From assembly GCA_015680685.1 (NCBI GenBank), contig MNCI01005798.1:317686-376562 (forward strand): 58,877 nt of DNA. Direction: 5' to 3'. The notes beneath the pieces were generated by a model that worked only from the letters and a program-made list of their open reading frames with translations, was not told the DNA's origin and ran no database searches. Positions 1 through 10,479 of this stretch are shown here, in pieces. The position numbers and the translations under genes are program-made. This stretch comes from Gnetum montanum (Eukaryota > Streptophyta > Gnetopsida > Gnetales > Gnetaceae). Within the stretch, counting starts at the first letter, position 1; each line of letters begins with the position of its first letter.

Positions 1-155
1 TTTTTTCTTTGGATATATTTTTATATAGAGGTATCCAATATTTGAATACCAAAATAACAAATTATATTCAAACGAATTGATTTAGGGAATGGCCGATGAA
101 AGAAAATATACTTTTACATTGAAAATATAATTTTCCAAAGTTAACTACCCAATAG

Positions 156-503
156 CTTTTCATGTGCACAAATTCGAGTTCCTTGCAGTGCATGTCTGCA
201 AAAGCTCTTAGCAGGGCATCTGGTAGCCACAAATTTCTGTGCCGTCTGTGCGGCCATGTGATGAGGGATGCCGTTATGACCGGGAAATGCTGCTTCTGTA
301 GTTTCTGCAATGGATGCATACGAGGATTGGTTTCGTCCAAGCATGCATGCGTTTGCGGAGAGAAGAATGTTTCGGCAGACAATCTTGTGTCGAATCGAAC
401 CCTTCACGACGCGATTTCATCGCTGGAGCAGAAATGGAGAAGAGAGGCACTTGCCGCGGAAGGAAATCTGGAGAAAAAGAGGTGCTATGTGCCACACTGG
501 TGA
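156..503 (+). pseudogene. RBBP6/PQT3-type RING domain fragment (E3 ubiquitin ligase family)
   Basis: An uninterrupted reading frame of about 113 codons (first ATG at 162, in-frame stop just upstream at 153) carries a cysteine-rich block beginning CRLCGHVMRDAV and continuing through KCCFCSFCNGCI to HACVCGEKN. In the family this order (CPLC, then CCF.SFC..CI, then S..CVCG) is the RING/U-box-like domain of plant RBBP6-type proteins such as PQT3, which ubiquitinate nuclear partners. It is followed by a matching N-x-TLHDAI segment. The usual N-terminal DWNN ubiquitin-like domain and CCHC zinc knuckle are not visible upstream, and the long C-terminal region is absent. I infer a gene fragment or a single retained exon rather than a full ligase. 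A short stand-alone RING protein is the alternative. The family call is fairly secure; function in this form is not. Confidence 0.6.
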
Positions 504-731
504 AGCTTGAAACCACAATTAGGGTTAACAAAGAGAGTAAGCTCTGGTTTTTTTGTTATTGTGCCGGGGATTTATGTAATGGCCCATTGTTATTGGCGTT
601 TATTCTCCTTTTTGCTTGTTGAAGCGCCTGTAATTACTGTGTCACAGTAGGGATTTCAACTTGTATAGAAATACTTTTCTATGTGGATTTAGTTCTCATT
701 ATTTACAATGCAAAAATTTGAATCTTCAAAG

Positions 732-1379
732 TTATGCATATGCGTCTGCAAAAGCTCTGAAAGAGCTCGGAACCGGTGTGTGCGTGATCGCCGCCACCGT
801 CAGTTCGTTGCTGATGCCGCTGTAGCCCTCTTTCACCGCTGTGCATCTGTCCTCCACTCTGATAGGCAACACAATGGAACACACAGGGAAATACTGGATT
901 GATTGCCAATGGATCCACAGCCGAAATAAGATGTTCCCTTTGCCTTGCGGCGGCCCTGCCAATGACTGCGGCATAGCACCCTCCATCAAACAATCACTCT
1001 GCCCTATCCAATTCTCTACACTGTAAAACTTGAAAGCCTCGTTGATGGGCTCCGTACTGTGATCCTCCCAAGAGCCAAACACACGGCAGAAGCTGATACA
1101 TTTGTATTGGTGTAGTGTGGGTGCTGGAATAAATCGTCCCTGGTGATCGTCATCGTTGTCATCAGAATCGCAGCGACCGATAAGAAGTAGGCGACCTTGC
1201 ACAGTTGCCATTTGCAGGAGTAGCATCATCTTGAAAGGAAGCTCTGGCAGGGGCATCCAAGAGTCTGCTTCAAAGTCATAACACATCACCAAATCGATAC
1301 ACCAATTCTGCTGAATCGAATAATTTGTGTCTGGGTACATGAAATCATGAGACTCATGATAATAGCGACCCCAATCTCT
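732..1379 (-). pseudogene. Kelch/F-box-like protein C-terminal region (partial)
   Basis: The minus-strand frame is open from a stop at 1380-1382 to the stop at 732. An ATG at 1338-1340 lies inside what still looks like coding sequence (WGRYYHESHDF precedes it), so the true start is not here. The segment CYDFEADSWMPLPELPF resembles the 'YD...W..LP' strand of a kelch blade as found in plant F-box/kelch proteins, and ATVQGRLLLIGR fits the next strand. The remainder (SFCRVFGSWEDH..., KFYSVENWIGQ...) reads smoothly but I cannot place it in a domain. No F-box is visible upstream; the next 100 bases lead into an unrelated PPR-like remnant on the other strand. Most likely a truncated F-box/kelch gene; the substrate is unknown. 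Confidence 0.4.
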
Positions 1380-1499
1380 CTAGTGCCATGCCCCTTAATT
1401 TCCTTGATTTTGCGTGCTTTTGTGTTCTAGTTTATTGTATAGCATACTCCCATGGATAGGCCTTTTTTTAAATGATAATTTAAGGTTTTTTTTTATCCA

Positions 1500-1720
1500 A
1501 ATGCCAGCAAGGAATGAAATCCCATGGAATGGTAAGATTTTTGCATATGGGCAACATGGTCCTTGGAAGGAGGCTCTACAACCTTTGTGGATTGGTTGGT
1601 TCAAGGATGCAAGTTGGACAAGGCCTCTAAGATTTTGGGACATTCAACCATGCCTTTGTGGATGTGAACCAATTAGCAAAAGCTTGTCTTAATCAACATG
1701 GTAGACTTCAAGGTGAAGAA
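1500..1720 (+). pseudogene. Pentatricopeptide repeat (PPR) remnant
   Basis: Starting at the ATG at 1501 the plus strand reads MPARNEIPWNGKIFAYGQHG and then PWKEALQ. This is close to the PPR consensus 'MP.RN..SWN.MI.GY.QHG...EAL', the repeat that binds single RNA bases in plant organelle RNA-processing proteins. After the EAL helix, the expected continuation (M...GV.PD..TF..VL.AC) is only traceable by changing frame near 1600-1680, where MQVG and later LAKAC can be read. The piece covers about one repeat, without flanking repeats or an E/DYW tail. It is a decayed fragment. Confidence 0.45.
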
Positions 1721-1976
1721 ACAAAATCTCAACAATCTCTTTTAAATTTTTCAAAAAAAATCACCATAACCTTATAAAGCCTGTTCCATTGAATGGCCAA
1801 AATGTGCCAACAATATGTTAGTAGACATAATGAGCAAGTTTTGTGTGTTTGGTAGAGCTACCAACCCCTTTGGTTCTTATCACTTGCATAGATCTATAAC
1901 ACCTTGCTAGGTCTTATCATTTCTGATGATCAACTTCGTGTTACTATCCATCTTGATGATAGTCTAAACTACAGTA
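1721..1976. other. Intergenic; one short dispersed repeat
   Basis: No gene is visible. A stretch near 1783-1865 containing 'gttccattgaatggcc' and 'aaaatgtgccaacaa' recurs with a few mismatches near 55863-55950 (gttccatgaaatggac, aaaatgtgtcaacag), so it is a low-copy dispersed repeat of unknown type. Confidence 0.4.
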
Positions 1977-1981
1977 GATAT

Positions 1982-2891
1982 TGATGAGTGGCGAGGTACC
2001 CCTACACTCAACCATACGAAATGAGTGTAGCACACACGATCCGGTCAAACTTCGTAGACTAAATGCCTAAATGGCCCATGGAACACTTGAGGTTAATCAT
2101 TCGTTGTCTTCCCAGACTTACTTGTTGTTGTCACGGTGTATGGTTAAGTCTGAGGTATATGATTTTTATGGTCTTTTATGCTTTTTCTCCTCTACTATCA
2201 AGGTGAAGGGTTGAGAGAGCTAACTAACTATAACTAAGGACTAAGTCTAAATTAACTAGCGTCAACATCCATTCCCACTTACCGTACACACCCTGAACTA
2301 TGCAACTGTGGCTACCAAATGCTAATCGTTACTGGGATCACCACACGTAACGCACGTGCTTGAAGTGGTCATACTGAGGCACCTAACTAGCCTAAATGTA
2401 ATGAGTAGCTGATTCCTTGACTAGCTATACACACCCGTAGATGCTCGTAATCAAGTTGTACTCATTCCATGTTCTAGGAGACAAGGGTGAGAGATACTAA
2501 TCGCGATGAGTAGCCGATTCCTTGATTAGCCGTACACATTTGTCAACGCTCGTAATCAAGTTTTACTCATGCTGCGCTAATGCAGGTAATAAATAACATG
2601 TAATAAATAACAGGTAATAAATATTATTCCATACACTGCAAGGTTTATCCACAAAGCTCATCTTTATTGTCGTACACAACTTGCGTTCAGGTACAAAGCT
2701 GCTCGAATAAAGATCCGTTCACTTGGGGACTCCTATTGCGGGTAAATGGAAAATATTTTATCTCTGGAGTGATCAAACTGCTAGAGTTTCCCTACTTTAA
2801 TCCTAGGATGGAAAATGAGGGGAGTGTTGCCTCTTATTTATAGATTTGGTGGCAGACTGCGATATCGTGTATGCAATATCGCATCTCATCA
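1982..2891 (-). repeat. E1 3' LTR (family A)
   Basis: Terminal inverted repeat TGATGAG/CTCATCA. On the minus strand the transcribed LTR has a TATA box (TATAAATAAGAGG, about 2830-2842) and an AATAAAGAT polyadenylation-like signal downstream (near 2661-2670). Between the LTR end and the TATA box lie two palindromic GATATCG-type motifs. The copy is collinear with 8283-9217, with visible substitutions and a shorter U3 array. Confidence 0.8.
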
Positions 2892-5105
2892 TAACCCCAT
2901 GACTAAATTAAAACCTGTCCTTGAGTTCCTTACAATAATATCAGGTAGGTATGGAATTATTGAGGGGAATGGAACTAATGGGATGATATGTGAATGGATC
3001 ATTATTACAAAACTTGACAAAACTGGTGTTCATGACAACAAGGGTGAATACCTTATTACAATGACATTAGGCCTTTGTTGGCAGCTAAGAAAGAGAGAGA
3101 GAAAGAAGTCTTGCTGCTACCAACGCCAAGATTGTGCCCTTGTTGTCCATCCATAAGCGCGCCATCGATCTTGCTCCTTGCATAGCTACTTCAACGCTAC
3201 TCCATTCCAAGTGTTTGCTACAAATCCAATCTATTGTTGTATGTCCACCATCTGCACATACAACAGAATCATATATTAGCAAGGGTAAATGAATTATCAT
3301 GTAATTAATACCTTTCTTCAGTGTAGGTCCATTGGCTAGGTTGTGGTATGGCTGATATGGATCTAGGAATATATTAATGATGACTACCAAAGGTGTAGGG
3401 GTTAGGAAGAAAATCAAAAATTTTGGGGCTAGGAGAAAATCGAAAAAATCAGGCCTTGTACCCCCATGACTAATCGCGAACCTCTGGTAGCGTTAGAATG
3501 GAAAAAGAAGAGTAAGAAATATAGATAAAAAGGGACAACTATGGCATCTATGAAGTGGATGTCAAGATGGAAATGAACAAAAATAAAATTAATTGCAAAA
3601 TGTTAAGGGAAAGAATTTAACTAAGGTTCCAAATAGGAATGCTAGTGGGTCCTCCCCAAAGTAGGCTCATGTCCTTAATGCCCTGACAAACCCACATTCA
3701 AAGAGTCCGTAGGCTCTGAAAATATCATTTGGAACAAGAGTTAAAGTCTTAACCACAAGAATTTACCAAAAAGAAAACAATGCATCAACCAAAAAATATA
3801 TACACTAATGATACAACTGGCAATGAGGTAAACAATGGATAGAAGGATGGAGAGAAGAGAATAGAATGGAATCCCAAGAACAAGGTGATGTACAGCCCCT
3901 TGTGTGTTTTATGATTATGTGACTTGGCAAATCTCATTCCAACTCTGACCTCAAACCAACCACATCCAATGACTTCACATTAATGAGTTCAGCTAAACCA
4001 TAAACTGGAGTAATAAGAATGCTTCCACCAAGAGCCACTACCATTCCAACGAAACAAAGGAGAGAATGGGAAGTGAGAAGAGCCTTAGTTAGAGGGAACA
4101 CTTTTGGTTCCATAACCAGTGCTTGTAGCCCACGTGTATTTGTCTAAGAGGTGTGCTTTGAATTCTCACTTGGATTTTTTCTATTATGTTTTTATGCGTG
4201 ATAACCACACCATGCAAAGACTTGATTATTTTTATTGTCTCAGCAAGATTCCAATAGTTGGGTAACATCGGAATGACAAGAAAACTCAAGAAGAAACATT
4301 CAAGCATCCAAGAGAATGACCAACACAAAAGCATCAAGTTCCCTTGAAGTCACACCCTTTTCAATCCTTGAGCCCTTCCTTAGTTTGAGAAATACCCAGT
4401 CACTGATTCATTAAAGTTCTTATTAGAAGGGGACTGTACATTTCCAAGCCAAGAGAAACCATAGAAATTGGTTGATGGATGGATGAAGTGGTCTCATTAC
4501 CTGCCATATCAAAAGAAACATACCTTAGTATCAACATTGTGACTTAAAGGTAAAAACCAAACATTAGCAATCAATATGAAAACAGTTCATACCATCATGA
4601 AGAACGCTTATTATGGGACAAACTTACAGGGTGGAACACACACACACACACACACACACAAAAAGTGGAAAAGTATAACGATGTTGTAAAACAAAAACGA
4701 GAAAAGTTAAAGAAATTTGTAAAACAAAAATTAGAAAAGTTAAAGAAATTTGTAAAACAAAAATGTTGTAAAACAAAAATGTGTAAAAAAAAATCAAAAA
4801 AGAACTGAGGGCCTCATATGATTAGCATAGGTGGCCATCTCCCTAATGATTGAGTGGAAAGGGAGAGATCCGAAATAATGAGCGCCTGTTTGAATTTCTA
4901 AGAAGTGTCCAACTTCTCCCAATTGATGATCTTAGATTAAGGGATGGAAGTTAGTGATGCTCATATTCCAATGTGTCTATGCCTTCGTTGTTGGCATGGG
5001 TTTCCTCAGTTCGTTCCATGCACATTTTTCTGCTTCTTCGAGTAGCTGTCAACTAGAGGGTGTCTACTACTTCTTGTGTGGTTGCTACATATAGGAATCT
5101 TTGGT
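2892..5105 (-). other. E1 non-coding block between protease and 3' LTR
   Basis: No long frame and no polymerase motif. It contains a (CA)n microsatellite near 4639-4661 and a reiterated TTGTAAAACAAAAA motif at about 4683-4770 (T-rich in the element's sense). Landmarks such as a G/C-rich tract followed by CATGACTAA (about 3462-3473) and a 'tggatggatg' segment near 4470-4490 recur at matching places in E2 (21.4-23.1 kb) and E4 (34.9-36.3 kb). This shows a conserved non-coding architecture shared by the three elements. Confidence 0.55.
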
Positions 5106-5735
5106 TCAAAGTTTCGTGGGCACACCTGTTACATGGAGGCATTTCCTCCATGTCATCACCCAATGAATCACTGTATGTGATGCATAGAACTTCCTCTTCT
5201 CGATCTTTCCACATATGTTTATCTTAGAGATTTCTAAGAAAAGATTACGGATCCTAAGGCATGCATCTACTTTGCTTAGCCATGCCCTTCCCATTATAAT
5301 TGGGAAGTCCCCTTCGTTGTTGTTCACTTCAATCACTAGGAAATAAGTTGGGTAAGACCAACCACACATAGTGGTAATGATGTCCTCCACCAATCCTAAG
5401 GGAATGGTGATGGATTGGTTTGCCAGATCTAGTTGAATGTTGCTCTTCTTAAGTTGGGGCAGGTTCCAAGTGTGATACATCTCTTGTGAAATTAAGTTGA
5501 CTCCAGAACCTGAGTCAAGAAGATCCCTATGTGATTCATTTTCGATGATCTGCAAATAGATTAAGGGACTTCCAAGGTCAGTTAGTTTCCTAGGAAGGTG
5601 GCCCACCTTGATCCAGTCAGTTATAGTATGCGTTAACATAACTATGTGCGTTACGCTCTGTTGGATTGAAGGGTGCTCCGAAGTGTTCGATGAAAATGGA
5701 GGAGTGTACATGGCCTCAACCACTTGTTGTTGCAA
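5106..5735 (-). CDS. E1 retropepsin-like aspartic protease region
   Basis: A 209-codon frame contains LLDSGSGVNLIS at about residues 71-82, the D-S/T-G active site of pepsin-like retroviral proteases, and DFPIIMGRAWL about 80 residues later, the flap/second-strand 'hydrophobic-hydrophobic-G-R' motif seen in plant Ty3/gypsy proteases. The enzyme matures the Gag polyprotein inside the virus-like particle. The upstream end (MQQQVVEAM...) is probably not the real N-terminus: the protein is normally cut from a Gag-Pol precursor, and an ATG here is incidental. After IIMGRAW the frame continues about 60 residues and stops where RT would be expected to begin. It is intact over the catalytic domain, so recent decay is limited. 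Confidence 0.75.
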   Translation of the reverse strand: MQQQVVEAMYTPPFSSNTSEHPSIQQSVTHIVMLTHTITDWIKVGHLPRKLTDLGSPLIYLQIIENESHRDLLDSGSGVNLISQEMYHTWNLPQLKKSNIQLDLANQSITIPLGLVEDIITTMCGWSYPTYFLVIEVNNNEGDFPIIMGRAWLSKVDACLRIRNLFLEISKINICGKIEKRKFYASHTVIHWVMTWRKCLHVTGVPTKL

Positions 5736-5739
5736 GAGT

Positions 5740-8139
5740 TTGTCTAGGCTTTTGGTTTTGAAGTAAGGCCTTCTCTTTTTACAGTTGTCAAAACCAGTAG
5801 TAGGTTGGATATTTACAGCTCTCGCAATGTGACGTTGCTGTGGTTGAGAAGGAAGTTCCCCTTGGATTGTTGGAGCAAGAGGTGTTATGGGAACTACTTA
5901 TGGTGGAAGAGGTGTGGATGGATTAGGAGGATGGTGTGGGTATGGAGTGTCTCCTAGAGAAGAAGGAGTCCTTCTGAAGTACTCCTAAACTTGGTAGTGA
6001 TGGTTGGGGGTTGTGTGACTCTTAGAGTCACTTGGAGAAATCAGCTGCTACACATAATATCCATAAGGGTCAAGCTGCTGGTAAGGGTATTGATGTTTCC
6101 ATGATGACATCCCCCTTGACTATGGGTATTGCCACTGTTGATGCTGTCCAATGGGCTGTGGTGGAATTCCACTTGGATAATACGTTAGTGGTTGGTGGAA
6201 CTACCTTGGGTTACCTTGTGGATAAGGTAACCTTCAAGGTGTTTGCCATTGGTTGAGTCTTGGATTAAGCGCATACACCCTAGACTCCTGTAGATGTGAG
6301 ATGATGGGGAAACATCCCTTAGGATGGTCATAATGGCAAATCTCACATCCACCGTCATCGTCTGTGTCAGAATCCTCAGCCACATTGGAGTTAGTGATTT
6401 TTTCCTTACCCTTGTTATGTCTAGGGCCTAAATCTCTCCACTTTTTCTTACCTTTGTCACTACTTTGTTCAACCTTATACTTTTCTACAATTTTTAAGAC
6501 AGTTTTAATTTTAGAGTCTAAGAAACTCCATACATCATCTACCTTAGCTGCTATTTTTGTTGTGAGTTTTTAAAGAGGTAAGGTATTTTTGTTCACCAGC
6601 TCTTCGAGTGGTGACTCATCCTCTTCATCACAAAATTTCACTCACTTCTTTCAAAGGGAGGAATCACGGTTTTACTCTTCTACACTTTCCCTTTTGCATA
6701 GCTCACCCTCTTCTTTTGCTACTTGCTCCAACAAGCTACGTACTTCATGGGCTCTAAGTTGTGAGAGTCTCCCTTGAGCATAAGTCCCAAGGGTTCTTCT
6801 AGTTTCATGCCTTAGCCCATCCACGATGTGGCGAAGTTGATCCTACTGAGCATACCCAATGCCCAAGCAACGATGTAACAATGTGTAATAGCAAGCCATG
6901 GCAGCATCCAAGGGTTCGTGTGTACCTTGCTTCCAGCCTTGGATCTGCTTATGCAAATTGAACACTCTGGAGTACGTTTGATACTTTTCGTTGAATATTT
7001 TTAGCATCGTACTCCACCTCCTGATGGTTTCCGGTTCTAAGGACCGGTACCAGCTTTTGGCTTCTTTGGTGAGTGTCCTTGGGAACAACTTAAGTTTTTG
7101 CCACTCATTTTCTATATTCTACAAGGCACAGGCATCATGGAATACCTGTAAATGATTTTGCTGATCAACACTGTATCCCCCTTCAAATTGTGGCATGTTA
7201 TTCATGTCTAATTTTTTGATTTGGCTATCCTTTAAATGCCTTGTAGGAATCCTAACTGTCTCCGTTATGTTAAGCATACTTCAGGTTGCAAGTAGGTGCT
7301 CATCATGATCGTCTCTTTCATGATGCCTGTGATGTCTGCGTTGTTCCCTACTCTCCCTATGTCCTTGCCCTTGTCCTCTCTCTTGACTTTCCCGTTGAGG
7401 TCTTTCGTCCTTCTTACTTTTATCCTCACCTTTATGTTCATGGTGGCTACTCCCAGATGTGGAAGGAGAGGATGAGTGATGGGATGAAGGAGAAGAAGAA
7501 GGGGAACCATTGCCATGATGATGTTTCTTGCCTTCTCTTCTGCTGCTACGGCCCCGATCGTGGTGATGATCTAAGTGCCCATCCTTGGCATAAGAGGTTG
7601 TTCCCTCTATGAACAGTTGGTGTTCACAGGTATCAGAACTAGGAATATGTATCGTTGATCATAGTTCTGATACCCAACCTCCTCATCATCGTTAGGAGGG
7701 GAGAACTTATGATAAGGGGTTCCTCATCTCCTATTTCGCTAAGGATGTGCAGGACCGTGCCCTTCAATAGTGCATGTTGACTCTCCTGCCTTAAGTCTCT
7801 CATACGTTGAGCATCTATGGGATAATAATCCCTCATGTCAAAGTCCTCCGCAACGTATTCAGCATATAGCTTGGTCATGCCTATCTGTGCCAAGGCATGG
7901 AAAAGCATGTAAGAGATTGATCAATCTGGGGGTAACACAATGTTACCTTGCAATTTTCTCCACCGCAGCTATTTGTCCTAATGGAGAATAAAAGTAAAAT
8001 TAGGAATACACTCATCGGGATGAGTATATGTCATCTTATATTGTTTAGGACTTGGCAGATTTTGGTTATGTGTTTTATCTTGCCGACTGTCTCGTGTGTG
8101 GTCCTTAGGTGGTGAGTTGCTCTTATGAGAAGAAGGCAT
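5740..8139 (-). pseudogene. E1 gag (degenerate)
   Basis: The likely start is the ATG at 8137-8139 (MPSSHKSNSPPKDHTRD), about 145 bases from the LTR. Parts follow in order across frameshifts and stops. (1) An N-terminal segment ending in MRDLRQ...LHILSEIGDEEP (7908-7640). (2) A Ser/Arg/His-rich linker (about 7560-7290). (3) The conserved capsid-like block FPRTLTKEAKSWYRSLEP and FNEKYQTYSR (7088-6940), which matches the retrotransposon gag domain. (4) A segment ending in QVAKEEGELCKRES. (5) A cysteine/histidine motif CEICHYDHPKGC near 6354-6300. Gag packages element RNA into particles. At least three in-frame stops show it is no longer translatable as one protein. Similar blocks occur in E2 and E4. 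Confidence 0.7.
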
Positions 8140-8257
8140 TTTTATCGATGTGCTAATTTCACCGTTATATAAATTTTCTCTTTTGATTAACCTGAAGGTT
8201 CATTAAGGCTCACAACGATGTGAGTGATATCCCTTATGTTCTATTCAACGCATAAAC

Positions 8258-8282
8258 ACTTAGTCCCTGGCAACGACACCAA
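8258..8282 (-). promoter_or_regulatory. E1 primer-binding site (tRNA-Asp-like)
   Basis: Directly inside the 5' LTR the minus strand reads TTGGTGTCGTTGCCAGGGAC. The known tRNA-Asp-primed plant sites read TGGCGCCGTTGCCGGGGA. The differences are mostly C-to-T or G-to-A, as expected from methyl-cytosine decay. Confidence 0.7.
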
Positions 8283-9217
8283 TGATGAGTGGCAAGGTAC
8301 CCCTACACTCAACCATATGAAACAAGCGCAGCATGCACGATCTAGTCGAGCTCCATAGACTAAATGCCTAAATGCCCAATGGAACACTTGGGGTTAATCA
8401 TTCGTTGTCTTCCCAGACTTACTTGTTGTTGTCATGGTGTATGGTTAAGTAAGTCCTAGGTATATGATTTTAATGGTCTTTTATGTTTTTTCTCCTATGC
8501 TATTAAGGTGAAGGGTTGAGAGAGCTGACTAACTCTAACTAAGAACTAAGTTTAAATTAACTAGCGTTAGCATCCGTTCCCACTTACCATACATACCCTG
8601 AACTATGCAACTGTGGCTACCAAATGCTAATCGTTACTGGGATCACCACACGTAATGCACGTGCTTAAAGTGGTCATACTAAGGCACGTAACTAGCCTAA
8701 ACGTAATGAGCAGCCGATTCCTTGACTAGTCATACACACCCGTAGATGCTCGTAATCAAGTTGTACTTATTCCGCATTCTAGGAGACAAGGGTAAGAGAG
8801 ACTAATCGCGATGAGTAGCCATACACATTCGTCAATGCTTGTAATCAAGTCGTACTCATGTCGTGCTAATGCAGGTAATAAATAACATGTAATAAATAAT
8901 AGGTAATAAATCCTATTCCATGCACTGCAAGGTTTATCCACAAAGCTCATCTTTATTGCCGTACACAACTTGCGTTCAGGTACAAAGCTACTTGAATAAA
9001 GATCCGTTCACTTGGGGACTCCTACTGCGGGCACATGTAAAATATTCTATCTCTGGAGTGATCAAACTGCCATAGTTTCCCTACTTTAAGCCTAGGATGG
9101 GAAATGAGGGGAGTGCTGCCTCTTATTTATAGATTTCGCGACGGACCGCAATATCGCGTATGTGATATCGCAGTGGATGACGCGAAATCGCGATGCATGC
9201 GATATCTCGTCTCATCA
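8283..9217 (-). repeat. E1 5' LTR (family A)
   Basis: Collinear with 1982-2891, with the same TGATGAG/CTCATCA ends, TATA box (minus strand, near 9119-9131) and AATAAAGAT signal. Its U3 carries more GATATCG-like palindromes (roughly four, 9148-9206) than the 3' copy, so the array changed after insertion or during replication. Confidence 0.8.
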
Positions 9218-9222
9218 GATAC

Positions 9223-9610
9223 TAAGAGCTATAGACAACATATCTTTGGGAGGGAAACATGTTGAATCCAATAGCATTTATTTTGGTATCCTTATCTCTA
9301 GACTATGATAACAATGATGCCTAGGCCACAATCTTACTATTGCCTATGCACCTACCTTCCTGCTACCACCTTTTAATTTGCCAACTAGCACACATTATGC
9401 ACCAACATGTCATCATCAAGCACTTGTTATGTGAAAGGAATTTTATTAAGTCTAATCACATCAATGGCATTTTATATTTTATAGTCTCCCACACCCTTTA
9501 TGACATGTTATTCACTGATCTATTTTTTATAATTTCTATCTTTTGTTTTTATATGTAATACAGACACTTTTGAGTTAACAAAATACAGAAGAGAATTGAG
9601 TTTCTAGAAC
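9223..9610. other. Intergenic, nothing recognised
   Basis: AT-rich sequence continuing the pre-insertion locus. Small open frames exist but resemble no family. Confidence 0.3.
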
Positions 9611-9619
9611 TAACAACTT

Positions 9620-9800
9620 ATGATCATCACAAAATACTCATTTAAGAAACAAAACATTACATACTAAAGTTTAAAATATGTGATCATTCCAAAATACTCA
9701 TTTATGCAACAAAATGTTAGATATTAAAGTTTAAAATATGAGATCATCACAAACTACCCATTTAAGGTACAAAACATTAGATATGAAAGTTTAAAATGCT
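9620..9800. repeat. Three-unit 60-bp tandem repeat
   Basis: Units start near 9621, 9681 and 9741. Each contains 'gatcatcac/ttcc', 'aaaatactcattta', 'caaaacatta' and 'aaagtttaaaat'. The period is 60 bp with a few substitutions per unit. Confidence 0.85.
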
Positions 9801-9924
9801 AGCATATGATAATAGCATATAAATATCAACTTTGCCCATGTTTTTGCTATTGGATTCTTATTTCTTATGTACTATTGAAGTCACATGTAACTAGAAAATA
9901 GGTGCAACTAATGTTGGTCATAGC

Positions 9925-10475
9925 TAATTGGTATGCTTACAAGCTTTTCACTTGGAGGTGTTGGGTTCAAAGCAAGTACAAGCACCTCCCACTCATTGTA
10001 ATTACTTTAAAAGGATTGTTCCAAGCACATCTTCATGTGTTAAATGATAGAAAAGACTCTTGATTTGGAAGTTCCAAGTTATGGCTTTATCTTGATGGGT
10101 AATGTGAGTTATAAAGCTCTAATTCAATTATATATATTAGGATTAAATATTGTTTTTTTTAAAAAAATGTTATAGTTCCCATGGAAGATGTAACTCTTTA
10201 TGTGTTAAATAATAACAATGAGGTGTTAGCCTACTGGTGAAAGCTCTAGGTCATGGTTTGATTCTGGTAGGCAATACTAAGTTATATAAAGTTCTAATTT
10301 GGCTATATATCTTAGGGTGTACCTATGTTTCATTTATCTTAGGTTCCAACACCCCCATGCTTTGTGTTAAATAATAAAAAAGATTTTTACCTCAAAAGTT
10401 TCAAGTTATTGGTTTGATCTTAATAGGTGTTGGCTAAGTACTGGCACCCCCTTTACACTTGCTATGTAGCCTAAG
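9925..10475 (+). repeat. tRNA-like (SINE-type) sequences, partly in ~163-bp tandem units
   Basis: Three units begin with TGTGTTAAAT(A/G)AT at 10036, 10201 and 10363 (spacing 165 and 162). Each contains a stretch ending in something like a Pol III B box (e.g. GGTTTGATTCTGG near 10255), and unit 2 has an A-box-like TAGCCTACTGGTG upstream. Another tRNA-like piece (TAGCTAATTGGTA ... GGGTTCAAAG) sits at 9925-9980. I infer degenerate tRNA-derived SINEs amplified in tandem; folding was not computed. Confidence 0.45.
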
Positions 10476-10479
10476 AACA

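Larger units (their letters stand above)
1982..9217 (-). mobile_element. E1: complete non-autonomous Ty3/gypsy-type LTR element (gag-PR only)
   Basis: Two direct LTRs of about 910 and 935 bp, each beginning TGATGAG and ending CTCATCA, enclose 5.4 kb. The flanks are GATAT (1977-1981) and GATAC (9218-9222), a 5-bp target-site duplication with one mismatch. Orientation is minus: a tRNA-Asp-like primer-binding site abuts the LTR at 8283, followed by gag and an aspartic protease ending at 5106. Between the protease and the 3' LTR lie 2.2 kb without any reverse transcriptase, RNase H or integrase motif that I can find. This resembles the TR-GAG class of non-autonomous elements, which use enzymes supplied in trans. 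The primer type is typical of the Athila/Tat branch; lineage beyond that is inference. Confidence 0.8.

Noticed and set aside
6032-6777. Several plus-strand frames in 6.0-6.8 kb
   Set aside because: They are antisense to E1 gag; their Ser-rich and Gly/Val-rich composition mirrors the gag codons.
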